DNA of 64,000 bases. Source: Paenibacillus sp. BJ-4. GTDB lineage: Bacteria > Bacillota > Bacilli > Paenibacillales > Paenibacillaceae. Below the pieces are notes generated by a model, which saw nothing but the letters and a program-made list of their open reading frames with translations, was not told where the DNA came from and made no database searches. Where the stretch lies: positions 186,001 through 250,000 of the forward strand of contig NZ_JAIVEM010000005.1 of assembly GCF_020404765.1 (NCBI RefSeq). Direction: 5' to 3'. This document shows positions 52,978 through 62,626 of the stretch, piece by piece. Each line of letters opens with the position of its first letter. Positions within the stretch are counted from its first letter, which is position 1. The position numbers were made by a program, and so were the translations under genes.

Positions 52978-55440
52978 ATGAGCTTATCGGAGCAATTTTT
53001 GCCAGCTTTTCTGGAGGAAGTGGTCGGTGACCGCTTTGGCCGATATTCCAAATATATTATTCAGGACCGGGCGATACCCGACGTACGAGACGGATTAAAA
53101 CCCGTACAACGTCGGATTCTTTATGCGATGTATGATTCGGGTAATACGCCGGATAAAGCATATCGTAAATCCGCCAAAACCGTTGGGGACGTTATGGGTA
53201 ATTACCATCCTCACGGTGATTCATCTATTTACGATGGAATGGTACGTATGGCGCAACCTTGGAAAATGAGCCACGTACTGGTGGACGGTCATGGCAACTG
53301 GGGTTCCCAGGACGACGATCCGGCGGCAGCTATGCGGTACACGGAGGCACGCTTGTCTCCGATTGCAATGGAAATGCTGCGTGATATCGAAAAACGTACG
53401 GTTTTGTTCAAGGATAATTTTGATAACTCGGCAAAGGAACCCGTTGTACTGCCGTCCCGTTATCCAAATCTGTTGGTGAATGGCTCCAGCGGGATCTCCG
53501 CGGGATTTGCGACAGAAATTCCAACGCATAGTTTGCGCGAGGTGATTGACGCCACCATCGCAGTGATGGAAAAGCCAGAGATCGAACTGGAAGAGATTAT
53601 GACCTTTATTAAAGGCCCGGATTTCCCGACTGGCGGACTCATTATGGGTGGCGAAGGCATCAAGGAAGCTTACAGGACAGGCAAAGGACGTATTTATATC
53701 CGTTCCAAAACGGAAATTCAGTCTTTGCGTGGAGGTAAGCAGCAACTGGTCATTACAGAGATTCCTTACCAGATTGTTAAGTCCAGACTCGTAACCGCAA
53801 TGGAAAATATTCGTCTGGAGAAAAAGGTAGAAGGAATTGCCGAGGTTCGTGACGAGAGTGGACGAAACGGCTTGCGTATTGTTGTGGAGTTGAAGAAGGA
53901 AGCTGATGCGGAAGGAATTTTGGCATATCTGCTGAAAAAAACCGATCTCCAGGTAGCTTATAACTTTAATATGGTTGCTATTGTGAACAAAGCGCCACAC
54001 CAGCTTGGATTAAAGTCCATTTTGGAAGCGTATATCAATCATCAACGCGAAGTTGTCACAAACCGCATCCAGTTTGAACTGGAAAAGGCGGAGGATCGCG
54101 CCCATGTACTGGAAGGTTTGGTCAAGGCGCTGAACATTCTGGATGAGGTCATCGCGGCTATTAAAGCTTCTAAAAACCGCCAGGATGCACAAAATAATTT
54201 GCAATGGATGTTTGGCTTTAGTGAACGTCAGGCGGATTCTATCTTGACTCTGCAATTATACCGTCTTACGAATCTGGAAATTACCACCCTCGAAAAAGAG
54301 CTGGGTGACATTCAGAAAAAGATCACCCAATACCGTTCCATTCTAGAAAGTGACCGCAAGCTGGTCAGTCTGATCCGCAAGGAACTGCTGGAAATTCGTG
54401 AAAAGTACGGCATTGATCGTCGTTCGGAAATACAGGGTGAGGTAGAAGAGATTAAGGTAAATCTCGAGGTCATGGTTGCGGCAGAGGATGTGTTGCTGAC
54501 CCTCTCTAAAGATGGCTATGTGAAACGTACAAGTATGCTGTCGTTCACTCGTTCCGGCGGGGATCGTTCAAGTTCCGGTGTTAAAGAAGGGGATTACATC
54601 ACCCAATTCCTTGATGTGAATACACTGGATGTGCTGCTCGTCTTTACCCAGCGCGGACAATACTTTTTGCTGCCTGTGCATCAGGTACCAGAGTATAAGT
54701 GGAAAGAGCCGGGCACTCCGATTGTCAATGTCATTTCGCTATCCAAGGAAGATCGTATCGTGAGCGTTATTCCGATCAAAAACATCGAGGAAATCGGTCA
54801 AAGTCTGGTATTTGTCACAAAGAAAGGGCAAGTCAAGCGGACAGAATTGAAAGAATATGCTACAAAACGTTCCAGTGCCGTAGCAGCCTGCAAGGTAGCA
54901 GGAGACGATGAGATACTATCAGTCACGTTGAGCGATAGTACCAAAGATATTATGCTGATCACCCGTGCGGGAATGAGCATTCGTTTCAAGGAGCAAGAGG
55001 TTAATGCGATGGGCCGCGTCTCGGCTGGTGTCAAAGGTATACAACTGGCGGAAGGCGATGAAATTGTCGCAGCGCTGTGGGTGGAAGAGGATGAAGGAGA
55101 GGTGCTGGTGCTGACCGAGTCCGGTTACGGCAAGCGTACGCTTCTGCTGGATTACCCTTCTCAGGGAAGAGGCGGTAAAGGTATCGCTACTTTCGAATTC
55201 AAGGAAGGCAAGCGGGTACGTTCGAATGGATCTCACATCGTAGCTGCCTTCTATTGCCGTGAAGCTATTCAGTTGCAGGTCATCACTGCCGAAGGACAAA
55301 TGCTGTCGTTCCTTTCTGAAAAAGCTCCGCTAGCTGACCGCAAGGATACAGGGAAACTGCTGGCTCCTGTGGAAAAGAAAGACGAAATTGTGAATGTGCT
55401 GCCGCATAGTGAGCCGCAGACTTCACAGTCAGTAGAATAA
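52978..55440 (+). CDS. parC: DNA topoisomerase IV subunit A
   Basis: 820-residue DNA-cleavage subunit. The catalytic Tyr lies in [14 protein letters not shown] (about 121) and the quinolone-binding helix reads [19 protein letters not shown] (about 76-94). C-terminal beta-pinwheel repeats contain [16 protein letters not shown] and [20 protein letters not shown], the last close to the GyrA-box form. It starts 23 bases after parE with GAGG upstream and ends at a strong terminator. Confidence 0.95.
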   Translation: MSLSEQFLPAFLEEVVGDRFGRYSKYIIQDRAIPDVRDGLKPVQRRILYAMYDSGNTPDKAYRKSAKTVGDVMGNYHPHGDSSIYDGMVRMAQPWKMSHVLVDGHGNWGSQDDDPAAAMRYTEARLSPIAMEMLRDIEKRTVLFKDNFDNSAKEPVVLPSRYPNLLVNGSSGISAGFATEIPTHSLREVIDATIAVMEKPEIELEEIMTFIKGPDFPTGGLIMGGEGIKEAYRTGKGRIYIRSKTEIQSLRGGKQQLVITEIPYQIVKSRLVTAMENIRLEKKVEGIAEVRDESGRNGLRIVVELKKEADAEGILAYLLKKTDLQVAYNFNMVAIVNKAPHQLGLKSILEAYINHQREVVTNRIQFELEKAEDRAHVLEGLVKALNILDEVIAAIKASKNRQDAQNNLQWMFGFSERQADSILTLQLYRLTNLEITTLEKELGDIQKKITQYRSILESDRKLVSLIRKELLEIREKYGIDRRSEIQGEVEEIKVNLEVMVAAEDVLLTLSKDGYVKRTSMLSFTRSGGDRSSSGVKEGDYITQFLDVNTLDVLLVFTQRGQYFLLPVHQVPEYKWKEPGTPIVNVISLSKEDRIVSVIPIKNIEEIGQSLVFVTKKGQVKRTELKEYATKRSSAVAACKVAGDDEILSVTLSDSTKDIMLITRAGMSIRFKEQEVNAMGRVSAGVKGIQLAEGDEIVAALWVEEDEGEVLVLTESGYGKRTLLLDYPSQGRGGKGIATFEFKEGKRVRSNGSHIVAAFYCREAIQLQVITAEGQMLSFLSEKAPLADRKDTGKLLAPVEKKDEIVNVLPHSEPQTSQSVE

Positions 55441-55474
55441 TGGTAAAGTCAAGCGCTTATTAGCTCGAAAAACA

Positions 55475-55516
55475 GAGGTCCTCACGTGCCAATCCAGCAC
55501 GAATGAGGACCTTTTT
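55475..55516 (+). terminator. parEC terminator
   Basis: AGGTCCTCACGTGC pairs with GCACGAATGAGGACCT (small internal loop), then five T. Confidence 0.9.
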
Positions 55517-55714
55517 GCCGTCATGCTGTCGAACCTTGAAAAGCCTCCAAAACCGGAGTGAGACTTCCTTCCCCTTTTCAATGGATGCCCCAAAAACAGC
55601 AGGAAACCAGGGGGAAATGGCGAAAATTTAATGTGATGAAATACAATCCGGACGGTGGCCGATACGGTAACTTTGTTTTTTTACCGATCCTGTTATTCAA
55701 AGGAGTGAGGCAAA

Positions 55715-56185
55715 ATGCAAACGACCGAATTTGCGAAAATCTGGTCCAGAATGGCTAAGGATTACAAGGTTCATATGGAGCAGCAGTTGGCTCCATCACT
55801 AACTGAGGCTCAACTCACGGTGCTGGAGGTTCTGAACGAATACGGCCGCATGAAGCCGTCTCAATTGATCCCGTATCTCGCCACCACCCCTGCAGCGGTT
55901 ACGATGCTGCTGGATCGGATGGAGCGGAATCGACTGGTCACCCGTTTCAGAGACGTAAAGGACCGCAGAATTGTATGGATTGTCATCTCAGATCAAGGCA
56001 GAGAAGAGGCGGAACGCGGTTTGCAGATCCGGGATGATTTTTTGGGCTCCGCACTAAACCGGATTTCTCAGCATAATCAAAATTTGCTTGTCTATTTGTT
56101 GGGTAAAATCACAACAAAGACAAAAACTTCAGTATCGACAAGTGAATCAGCGGCAGAAAAGGAACAATTAGAGCAAGCAGAGTAA
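55715..56185 (+). CDS. MarR-family regulator (1)
   Basis: 156 residues with a winged HTH: LTEAQLTVLEVLNEYG, MKPSQLIPYLATTPAAVTML, LLDRMERNRLVTRFRDVKDR and a C-terminal dimerisation helix. The ligand and target are unknown. AAAGGAG precedes the ATG. It has its own terminator and no obvious coupled structural gene; the 270 bases upstream after the parC terminator show nothing recognisable. Confidence 0.9.
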   Translation: MQTTEFAKIWSRMAKDYKVHMEQQLAPSLTEAQLTVLEVLNEYGRMKPSQLIPYLATTPAAVTMLLDRMERNRLVTRFRDVKDRRIVWIVISDQGREEAERGLQIRDDFLGSALNRISQHNQNLLVYLLGKITTKTKTSVSTSESAAEKEQLEQAE

Positions 56186-56211
56186 CACACATCCCTAATA
56201 GCAATTACGAT

Positions 56212-56257
56212 CGCGCGGATAGATGTGCCCGTCAGGGCATTCCTACCCGCGTTTTTT
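56212..56257 (+). terminator. Terminator after the first marR gene
   Basis: CGCGG/TAG/TGCCC segments pair with GGGCA/CTA/CCGCG with small mismatches, followed by six T. Confidence 0.8.
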
Positions 56258-56288
56258 ATACTATAAACAAGGGGTCGTTGGGTTAAAG

Positions 56289-56334
56289 TTGACATATACA
56301 TAAAAAGTGATAATATTAGTTATGACTTAATAAC
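56289..56334 (+). promoter_or_regulatory. Promoter and candidate operator of the marR-MFS pair
   Basis: Consensus -35 TTGACA (56289-56294), 16-base spacer, -10 TAATAT (56311-56316). Overlapping the start region is the dyad GTTATGACTTAATAAC (56319-56334, perfect 5-base arms), a fitting autorepression site for the MarR gene that follows. Confidence 0.75.
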
Positions 56335-56397
56335 ATTTTGTATACGAATAGTTGCTTGATTATGTATATGAAATGTGAAGTGGTAAAGGGAAGAAGG

Positions 56398-56868
56398 ATG
56401 GTTCCAATGGGTGACAGAGAAAAAGAAAGACTTGAGGTGTACCGGATTATTCAGTCGGTAAGGGAGGTTAACAAAACGATATTTTACGCTTTCTGGAATG
56501 AAGAACGGCATTGGGATCTGACAGCCATTCAGCATTTGGTATTGTCAATTTTGAATAAACGGCCCAGCATTGGGTTATCCGAGCTGGCAGACATCGCCCG
56601 AATGGGATCCAGCTCCATGAGCGGAGTGATTGATCGTCTGGCGAAGGCCGGGTATGTCGTTCGTGCACGAGATGAGCAGGATCGCAGATCATTGGTGCTG
56701 TCCCTGACGCCCGCAGGAAAAGATATCATGCAAAAAGTGGATGCGATGTGGATGGAACGCATCCTGCCTATTTTGGACATTCCGAAGGAGCAGTTGGACA
56801 TGGTTTTGGATGTCCACAAGCAAATGATTATGAAACTGACATCGAAAGGAATGAATCAACTTGAGTAG
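56398..56868 (+). CDS. MarR-family regulator (2) of the adjacent exporter
   Basis: About 156 residues from the ATG at 56398; a second ATG at 56407 has AAGAAGG at better spacing (9) and may be the real start. Winged HTH: PSIGLSELADIARMGSSSMS, GVIDRLAKAGYVVRARDEQD and DRRSLVLSLTPAGKDIM. Its 3' end overlaps the MFS gene by 8 bases, so repressor and pump form one unit, the classical arrangement for drug-responsive MarR control. Confidence 0.9.
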   Translation: MVPMGDREKERLEVYRIIQSVREVNKTIFYAFWNEERHWDLTAIQHLVLSILNKRPSIGLSELADIARMGSSSMSGVIDRLAKAGYVVRARDEQDRRSLVLSLTPAGKDIMQKVDAMWMERILPILDIPKEQLDMVLDVHKQMIMKLTSKGMNQLE

Positions 56869-58378
56869 TCCTCAAAATAATCTATCAGGTAACGTACGCA
56901 GGGCACCGATTGTGGCCGCTCTGTTGATTGGTGCGTTTGTTGCCATTTTAAATCAGACATTAATTAGTGTGGCTCTACCAAAAATGATGAACGATCTGAA
57001 TGTAGATGCCAACGTGGCTCAGTGGCTTAGCACGGGTTTTATGCTCGTGAACGGAGTGTTGATCCCGGTGACCGCATTTTTGATTGCCCGTTTCTCCACT
57101 CGCAAATTGTTTATTAGCGCGATGATTATTTTTTCATTGGGTACGCTGTTATGTGCTATAGCACCGAGCTTTAGCATTCTGCTGATCGGACGGCTTATTC
57201 AGGCCGCGGGTGCAGGTATTATGATGCCTTTAATGATGGTCGTTATCTTGAACATCTTTCCGATAGAACGTCGTGGTCGGGCGATGGGCACACTCGGGAT
57301 TGCGATGGGCTTTGCTCCAGCCATTGGACCAACCCTATCAGGTTATATTGTTCAAAATCATGATTGGCGGGTATTGTTCTGGATCATTCTGCCGATTTCT
57401 ATCATTTCAGTTATAATTGGGGCTATTTTTCTGAAAAATGTAACGGAGCAGTCTAAGCCTAAGCTGGATATTCCGAGCATCATTTTATCCACACTCGGAT
57501 TCGGCGGATTGTTATATGGCTTTAGTGATGCGGGAACATCAGGCTGGGGAAGTGTTCCGGTTCTGTCTACACTTATTGTCGGGACGATTGCGCTTATTCT
57601 GTTTATTGTCCGCCAGCTGAAGGTCGATGAACCGATGCTGGAGTTCCGTATCTTCAAATACGATGTGTATAGCTTGACGACGATTATTAATGTCATTGTG
57701 ACGATGGCTTTGTACGCCGGTATGATATTGCTGCCGATTTATTTGCAAAATATTCGCGGTTTTTCGCCGCTCCAGTCCGGTATGCTCATGTTACCGGGAG
57801 CCATTCTGATGGGGATTATGTCTCCGGTAACGGGAGTAATTTTTGACCGAGTCGGAGCGCGCTGGTTGTCTGTAATCGGTTTGTTGATTATGGTTGTGAC
57901 GACTTGGGAGTTTACACGGTTGACCGAATCAACCACCTATATGACGTTGTTAATTAATTACACGGTACGGATGTTGGGGATGTCATTGCTGATGATGCCG
58001 ATCCAAACAGCCGGGTTGAATCAGCTTCCGCAACGATTAAATGCGCATGGTACGGCGATGAGTAACACACTCCGTATGATTTCCGGCTCCATAGGGACGG
58101 CAATTCTGGTGACGGTGATGTCGACTATGAGCAGCAACCGTCTGACAACGATTATTACATCCGAAGGACTCAACGTTACAAACAAGGCGGAGATGCTGGC
58201 TGCAGGCAACCAGGCTACGATTTATGGTATTAACTCGGCCTTTATCATTGCAACTCTGCTGAGTGTGACAGCTCTGATTTTAGCGTTTTTCATTAAAAAC
58301 ACGAATGCTCAAAACGCTCAACCACGCCAGCAGCTGGTAAACAGCAAGCAGGGGCAAACCGTGGCTTCCTCGTCATAA
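56861..58378 (+). CDS. DHA2-type MFS multidrug exporter (EmrB/QacA-like)
   Basis: 505 residues with about 14 membrane spans. Motifs: LNQTLISVALPKMMNDL (helix 1, DHA2 type), LIGRLIQAAGAGIMMPLM, RRGRAMGTLGIAMGFAPAIG and PTLSGYIVQNHDWRVLFW (motif C region). TTG start at 56861 inside the end of marR, with AAAGGA about 10 bases upstream. Proton-driven export of cationic or amphiphilic compounds is expected; the actual substrates are unknown. A perfect terminator follows. Confidence 0.92.
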   Translation: MSSPQNNLSGNVRRAPIVAALLIGAFVAILNQTLISVALPKMMNDLNVDANVAQWLSTGFMLVNGVLIPVTAFLIARFSTRKLFISAMIIFSLGTLLCAIAPSFSILLIGRLIQAAGAGIMMPLMMVVILNIFPIERRGRAMGTLGIAMGFAPAIGPTLSGYIVQNHDWRVLFWIILPISIISVIIGAIFLKNVTEQSKPKLDIPSIILSTLGFGGLLYGFSDAGTSGWGSVPVLSTLIVGTIALILFIVRQLKVDEPMLEFRIFKYDVYSLTTIINVIVTMALYAGMILLPIYLQNIRGFSPLQSGMLMLPGAILMGIMSPVTGVIFDRVGARWLSVIGLLIMVVTTWEFTRLTESTTYMTLLINYTVRMLGMSLLMMPIQTAGLNQLPQRLNAHGTAMSNTLRMISGSIGTAILVTVMSTMSSNRLTTIITSEGLNVTNKAEMLAAGNQATIYGINSAFIIATLLSVTALILAFFIKNTNAQNAQPRQQLVNSKQGQTVASSS

Positions 58379-58408
58379 GGCTGGGGGATACTTAAAATTT
58401 TTTGCACA

Positions 58409-58458
58409 AAAGAACCCGCAATGCATGTTTGTTGATACATGCATTGCGGGTTCTTTTT
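58409..58458. terminator. Strong terminator after the MFS gene
   Basis: AAGAACCCGCAATGCATGT pairs perfectly with ACATGCATTGCGGGTTCTT across 8 bases, then TTTT; A-rich on the other side, so it may also serve the convergent pseudouridine synthase gene. Confidence 0.93.
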
Positions 58459-58507
58459 GCGTTTTGATTGACACTGTTGAAAACTAAATGGGACAGGGTT
58501 TGGCTGT

Positions 58508-59254
58508 TCATTTTCCGGTCATAATCATGCTCTCATAAAGCGACACAGGCCACTCGCTCCACGGAAATTGGGCGGGAGGCAACGAGTGAAAGCTCATATC
58601 CTCCTTGCTGACTGGATGCGGTGCCCCGGCAAGCAAGGACCAGAGTGCAAGCTGCTGACCGGGACGGCTCAGGCTGCCGCCATATTTTTGATCCCCGTAG
58701 AGAGGACAGCCGATTGCCTGCATCTGCACACGAATCTGGTGCGAACGTCCGGTATGCAGTTTAATCTGCACCAGACTGAGTCCATCTACTTGCCCAAGCA
58801 CGCGATACTCCAAAATAGCTTCCTTGGCGCCAGCCATGCCGGGACGGACAGCCTGAACGGTGTTCGTGCGGCTATCCTTTAGCAGGTAATGGGTCAGACG
58901 ACCTTGCGGAGCTGCGGGAACACCATTCAGGACCGCTGTATACATTTTGCGAAAATGGCGGCCTCGAACCGACTCTGACAGCCGAGAAGCAGCTTTGGAC
59001 GTCTTGGCAAAGATCATGGCTCCGCCTACAGGGCGGTCCAGTCTATGAACCAGACCCAAAAAGACGTTGCCAGGCTTATTGTGTCTGATTTTAAGGTCTT
59101 CCTTCAGTAACGACAGCAGATCAGGATCTCCGCTGGCATCCTCTTGTGTCGGAACATTGACGGGCTTTACAACCGCCAAAACATGATTGTCCTCATATAA
59201 AACAGGAATGTTCGGCTCTGCAGGCCCCTGTCGGGTAAGTTCATCTGGAGTCAT
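58508..59254 (-). CDS. RluA-family RNA pseudouridine synthase
   Basis: 248 residues from the ATG at 59254; GGGAGG lies 13 bases upstream inside the end of the preceding gene, a longish spacing, and a TTG at 59293 is the alternative. Motif II with the catalytic Asp reads LVHRLDRPVGGAMIFAKT, and the C-terminal signature is LVQIKLHTGRSHQIRVQM. It uridine-isomerises rRNA or tRNA; the target site is unknown. It overlaps or abuts the methyltransferase gene upstream, forming a small RNA-modification operon. Confidence 0.88.
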   Translation of the reverse strand: MTPDELTRQGPAEPNIPVLYEDNHVLAVVKPVNVPTQEDASGDPDLLSLLKEDLKIRHNKPGNVFLGLVHRLDRPVGGAMIFAKTSKAASRLSESVRGRHFRKMYTAVLNGVPAAPQGRLTHYLLKDSRTNTVQAVRPGMAGAKEAILEYRVLGQVDGLSLVQIKLHTGRSHQIRVQMQAIGCPLYGDQKYGGSLSRPGQQLALWSLLAGAPHPVSKEDMSFHSLPPAQFPWSEWPVSLYESMIMTGK

Positions 59255-59262
59255 AAGAGGAA

Positions 59263-60126
59263 TTAAGCCTCCCAGCGTCCGAGAATACCGCAAGGTAAAT
59301 TCAATCCCGAGCGCGTGATCGGTAAGCCGATTTCACCAGCGCTAATTTGCCCACCGTATTTTTGTTGCATGGTCATGCTCAGCATATTATGCAGTACGGT
59401 AGGTGAAATACCAGTGGTATAGGAGTTGATCAGCACAAACAACGGTTGATCCGAGATGATGCTCATGCAGGATTCCAGAAACGGATACAGGCTTTCTTCA
59501 AGCTTCCATGTTTCTCCGTTCGGTCCGCGTCCGTAAGAAGGAGGGTCCATAATAATCGCATCATAACGGTTGCCTCTGCGCTGTTCACGTTGCACGAACT
59601 TAAACACGTCGTCTGTAATAAAGCGTACCGGACGGTCGGCTAGACCGGACAAATGCACGTTCTCCTTCGCCCACTGTACCATGCCTTTGGCAGCATCCAC
59701 ATGAACTACGCTGGCCCCGGCATATGCTGCGGCCGTAGTGGCTCCACCTGTGTAGGCAAACAGGTTCAGTACAGAAATCGGTCTGCCTGCACCTTTGATT
59801 TTATCCATCATCCAGCTCCAGTTCGCTGCCTGCTCCGGAAAAAGACCGGTATGCTTGAAGCTGGTCGGTTTGATGTGGAATTTAAGCGGTCCGTAGCTGA
59901 TCGTCCAGCGATCGGGAATAGGCTTCTTCATATCCCATTGGCCGCCCCCGGAAGAACTGCGGTGGTAATGCCCATGAACATTACGCCATTCAGCTGTTTC
60001 CTGGGTCAAAGGCCATATGATTTGCGGATCAGGACGACGCAGGACAATATCGCCCCAGCGCTCCAGTTTTTCGCCACCGCCTGTATCCATAACTTCATAG
60101 TCTTTCCATCCTTGTGCTACATACAT
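59263..60126 (-). CDS. Class I SAM-dependent (RNA) methyltransferase, RlmI-like
   Basis: 287 residues from the ATG at 60126, with AAGGA 10 bases upstream. The SAM-binding region is VLNLFAYTGGATTAAAYAGA, followed by VVHVDAAKGMVQWAKENV, and the catalytic motif is AIIMDPPSYGRGPNGETW. These are hallmarks of the RlmI/RlmK-like 23S rRNA cytosine methyltransferase group, though the N-terminal PUA domain of RlmI is absent. It is co-transcribed with the pseudouridine synthase. Confidence 0.87.
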   Translation of the reverse strand: MYVAQGWKDYEVMDTGGGEKLERWGDIVLRRPDPQIIWPLTQETAEWRNVHGHYHRSSSGGGQWDMKKPIPDRWTISYGPLKFHIKPTSFKHTGLFPEQAANWSWMMDKIKGAGRPISVLNLFAYTGGATTAAAYAGASVVHVDAAKGMVQWAKENVHLSGLADRPVRFITDDVFKFVQREQRRGNRYDAIIMDPPSYGRGPNGETWKLEESLYPFLESCMSIISDQPLFVLINSYTTGISPTVLHNMLSMTMQQKYGGQISAGEIGLPITRSGLNLPCGILGRWEA

Positions 60127-60290
60127 GTACAATCCATCCTTCAGCAGTCAATTCAGGATTCCGGCAGCACGCTGCACAAAATCCCCATATGGAATCTATT
60201 GTACAACAAACCTTAATAACAATCGAATGATTCCACCAAAGTAGCAGGAAGGAGAACAGAGCAAAAATATTTTTTTCAGATGTACTTGTA

Positions 60291-60306
60291 ATTAGAGCGC
60301 TTCCAT
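60291..60306 (+). promoter_or_regulatory. Candidate cre (CcpA) site upstream of araA
   Basis: Reverse complement ATGGAAGCGCTCTAAT matches the catabolite-response consensus WTGNAANCGNWWNCAW except at two positions. It lies about 160 bases before the araA start, consistent with glucose repression, but no binding is shown. Confidence 0.5.
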
Positions 60307-60326
60307 ATTAAAATGAAATCAATCCC

Positions 60327-60342
60327 ACTTGTACGTACAACT
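60327..60342 (+). promoter_or_regulatory. AraR-like operator 1
   Basis: ACTTGTACGTACAACT is a near-perfect palindrome differing from the Bacillus AraR box ATTTGTACGTACAAAT at two symmetrical positions. Confidence 0.85.
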
Positions 60343-60344
60343 TT

Positions 60345-60373
60345 CCGTTTTTCAGCACAATAATGAAAAACGG
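60345..60373 (+). repeat. Perfect inverted repeat between the AraR boxes
   Basis: CCGTTTTTCA (60345-60354) and TGAAAAACGG (60364-60373), 9-base spacer. No T run follows, so it is not a simple terminator; it lies just outside operator 1 and may be a further protein site or affect DNA looping. Confidence 0.7.
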
Positions 60374-60377
60374 AATA

Positions 60378-60393
60378 GATTGTACGTACATAA
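60378..60393 (+). promoter_or_regulatory. AraR-like operator 2
   Basis: GATTGTACGTACATAA contains the core TTGTACGTACA of the AraR box. The centre lies 51 bases from that of operator 1, close to five helical turns. Its TTGTAC could also act as a -35 element with TATTAT 18 bases on. Confidence 0.82.
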
Positions 60394-60454
60394 TATTTCT
60401 ATTTATTATATAGCTGCAATTATACTTATTTCCTGACAGGAGGAATTTTGAATT

Positions 60455-61936
60455 ATGAAACCGTTTAAATTTTGGTTTGCTACAGGAAGTCAGCATTTGT
60501 ATGGACCTGAAACACTTGATCAGGTTCAAGAGCATTCCCGCAAAATTGTAGAAGGATTGAACCGTAGCGGTCATCTGCCGTTTGAAGTTGTATTGAAACC
60601 TGTACTGACGAATTCCGACGCTATCCGTCGTTTGATTATTGATGCCAATGGGGATGATCTGTGTGCAGGGATTATTACCTGGATGCATACGTTTTCTCCA
60701 GCAAAGATGTGGATTGCCGGCTTGACGCGTTTGGCAAAGCCTTTGCTGCATCTACACACTCAATTTAACCGTGACATCCCTTGGGATAGCATCGATATGG
60801 ATTTTATGAACCTGAACCAATCCGCACATGGTGACCGCGAATTTGGCTTTATCGGTGCCCGTTTGGGTGTAACCCGCAAAGTCGTTGTTGGTTATTGGGA
60901 GGAAGAAGGAGTTCAAAAACGTATTGGCAGCTGGATGTCTACCGCAGCCGCTTATAGTGAAAGCCAAGACCTCAAAGTAGCACGTTTTGGTGATAATATG
61001 CGTGAGGTGTCCGTTACTGAAGGCAACAAAGTAACCGCTCAAGCCCAATTAGGCTGGTCGATCAACGGCTATGGCGTGGGTGATTTGGTTGAAATCGTTA
61101 ATAACGTGACTGAAGGCGAAATTAGCGCCTTGTTCGAAGAATATAATGAGCTGTATGAATTATCTGCAGCAGCGAAGCAGCCGGGAGCGGTTCGTGATTC
61201 CATTCTGGAACAGGCTCGTATTGAATTAGGCATGAAGAAGTTTTTGGAGGATGGGGGCTTCGGAGCTTTTACAACAACGTTCGAAGATCTGCATGGACTG
61301 AAGCAGTTGCCTGGTTTGGCTGTTCAGCGTTTGATGGCTCAAGGCTATGGCTTTGGCGGTGAGGGTGACTGGAAAACAGCAGCATTGACACGCCTGATGA
61401 AGCTGATGGCTAATAATGTGGATACTTCCTTTATGGAAGACTACACCTACCATCTGGAGCCGGGCAATGAGCTGATTATGGGATCACATATGCTAGAGGT
61501 GTGTCCTACCATTGCTGTAAACAAACCGCGTATTGATGTTCAACCGTTGGGGATTGGCGGTAAAGCCGACCCGGCTCGTCTTATTTTTGAAGGTAAACCG
61601 GGTAATGCACTTGTGGCGTCCATCATTGAATTGAAAGGCCGCTTCCGCCTGATCATTAACCAAATTCAGGCTGTAGAAAATAAAAATAAAATGCCTAAGC
61701 TGCCTGTAGCCAGCGTTTTGTGGAAACCAGAGCCTTCGCTCGAAGTATCCGCAGAAGCATGGATTCATGCGGGTGGGGCACATCATACGGTATTGTCCTA
61801 TGCTGTTACCACCGAGCAATTGCTGGATTACGCTGAACTGACGGGCATAGAAGCTGTTGTTATTGATAACAATACGAATATTCGCCAGTTCCGTCAGGAA
61901 CTGCAATGGAATGAACTATACTGGCGTAACAAATAA
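60455..61936 (+). CDS. araA: L-arabinose isomerase
   Basis: Converts L-arabinose to L-ribulose in arabinose breakdown; cytosolic, Mn-dependent in the family. 493 residues, normal length. Family features: FWFATGSQHLYGPETLDQV at the N-terminus, HTQFNRDIPWDSIDMDFM, a metal Glu in EGEISALFEEY and GAFTTTFEDL, and metal His in GSHMLEVCPT and AHHTVLSY. GGAGG lies about 9 bases before the ATG. The upstream region carries AraR-like and cre-like sites. araB, araD and araR are not in the window, so araA appears monocistronic, ended by the hairpins at 61949-62024. Confidence 0.96.
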   Translation: MKPFKFWFATGSQHLYGPETLDQVQEHSRKIVEGLNRSGHLPFEVVLKPVLTNSDAIRRLIIDANGDDLCAGIITWMHTFSPAKMWIAGLTRLAKPLLHLHTQFNRDIPWDSIDMDFMNLNQSAHGDREFGFIGARLGVTRKVVVGYWEEEGVQKRIGSWMSTAAAYSESQDLKVARFGDNMREVSVTEGNKVTAQAQLGWSINGYGVGDLVEIVNNVTEGEISALFEEYNELYELSAAAKQPGAVRDSILEQARIELGMKKFLEDGGFGAFTTTFEDLHGLKQLPGLAVQRLMAQGYGFGGEGDWKTAALTRLMKLMANNVDTSFMEDYTYHLEPGNELIMGSHMLEVCPTIAVNKPRIDVQPLGIGGKADPARLIFEGKPGNALVASIIELKGRFRLIINQIQAVENKNKMPKLPVASVLWKPEPSLEVSAEAWIHAGGAHHTVLSYAVTTEQLLDYAELTGIEAVVIDNNTNIRQFRQELQWNELYWRNK

Positions 61937-61998
61937 GTGAAAACGATAAATAAGCAAGCTCCTTATAAAACCTGCTTATTCATAGATTTGATCAGCGA

Positions 61999-62024
61999 AC
62001 AGCCGCATGTGATGCGGCTGTTTT
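61999..62024 (+). terminator. araA terminator
   Basis: ACAGCCGCAT pairs with ATGCGGCTGT with a GTG loop, then TTTT. A second stem without a T run (AATAAGCA/TGCTTATT, 61949-61980) precedes it. Confidence 0.88.
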
Positions 62025-62070
62025 GCGTATGTTTTACTATGGATAAGACGCTTTTCTGAAATTAATATTT

Positions 62071-62089
62071 GACAATGAGAATCATTATC
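62071..62089 (+). promoter_or_regulatory. Fur box upstream of flavodoxin
   Basis: GACAATGAGAATCATTATC matches 17 of 19 bases of the Fur consensus GATAATGATAATCATTATC. It lies 58 bases before the flavodoxin start and next to a TTGACA-like hexamer (62069-62074), so iron-dependent repression is expected. Confidence 0.85.
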
Positions 62090-62147
62090 AAATATTATTT
62101 GGATATTAGGGAATGAAAGCATCCCATATTTCAAATAAAGGTGAGGG

Positions 62148-62606
62148 ATGAACTTGGGTAAAATTTTGATTGCTTATGCCAGTTTGACAGGTAATACTGA
62201 GGAAATTGCGGAATTGATTGCCGAGGGCGTTCGCCAAGCGGGTCATGAGGCAGAATTAAAGGCTTCGTATGATTGCAACGCGCAGGAACTGCTCGATTAT
62301 GATGGTTTCTTGCTGGGTGTATATACTTGGGGAGATGGTGAGCTTCCTGATGAATTTTTAGATTTTTATGAGGAAATGGACGAACTTGATCTGTCAGGCA
62401 AAAAGACGGCTGTATTTGGCAGTGGAGATACTTCTTATGAGCAATTCTGTGGTGCGGTTGATTTGGTGGAAGAAAAAGTTAAAGAACGCGGGGCTTCAGT
62501 GATTCAGGAGAGCCTGAAGATTGAATTCAACCCATTGGATGATGACAAGGAAAATTGCCGGGCTTATGGAAGACAATTTGCACAGGCGGGTATTGGAGTG
62601 TCCTGA
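62148..62606 (+). CDS. Flavodoxin (short chain)
   Basis: 152-residue FMN electron carrier that replaces ferredoxin when iron is scarce. The phosphate-binding loop is YASLTGNTEEIAELIAEG (about 10-27), and the aromatic flavin-stacking loops lie in YTWGDGELPDEF and GSGDTSYEQFCGAVD. The protein is strongly acidic, as expected. AAGGTGAGGG lies before the ATG. The Fur box upstream fits the role. It could serve as an electron partner to low-potential enzymes in the genome, but that is not shown. Confidence 0.93.
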   Translation: MNLGKILIAYASLTGNTEEIAELIAEGVRQAGHEAELKASYDCNAQELLDYDGFLLGVYTWGDGELPDEFLDFYEEMDELDLSGKKTAVFGSGDTSYEQFCGAVDLVEEKVKERGASVIQESLKIEFNPLDDDKENCRAYGRQFAQAGIGVS

Positions 62607-62626
62607 GATGAGAGTGAGGGATAGGT

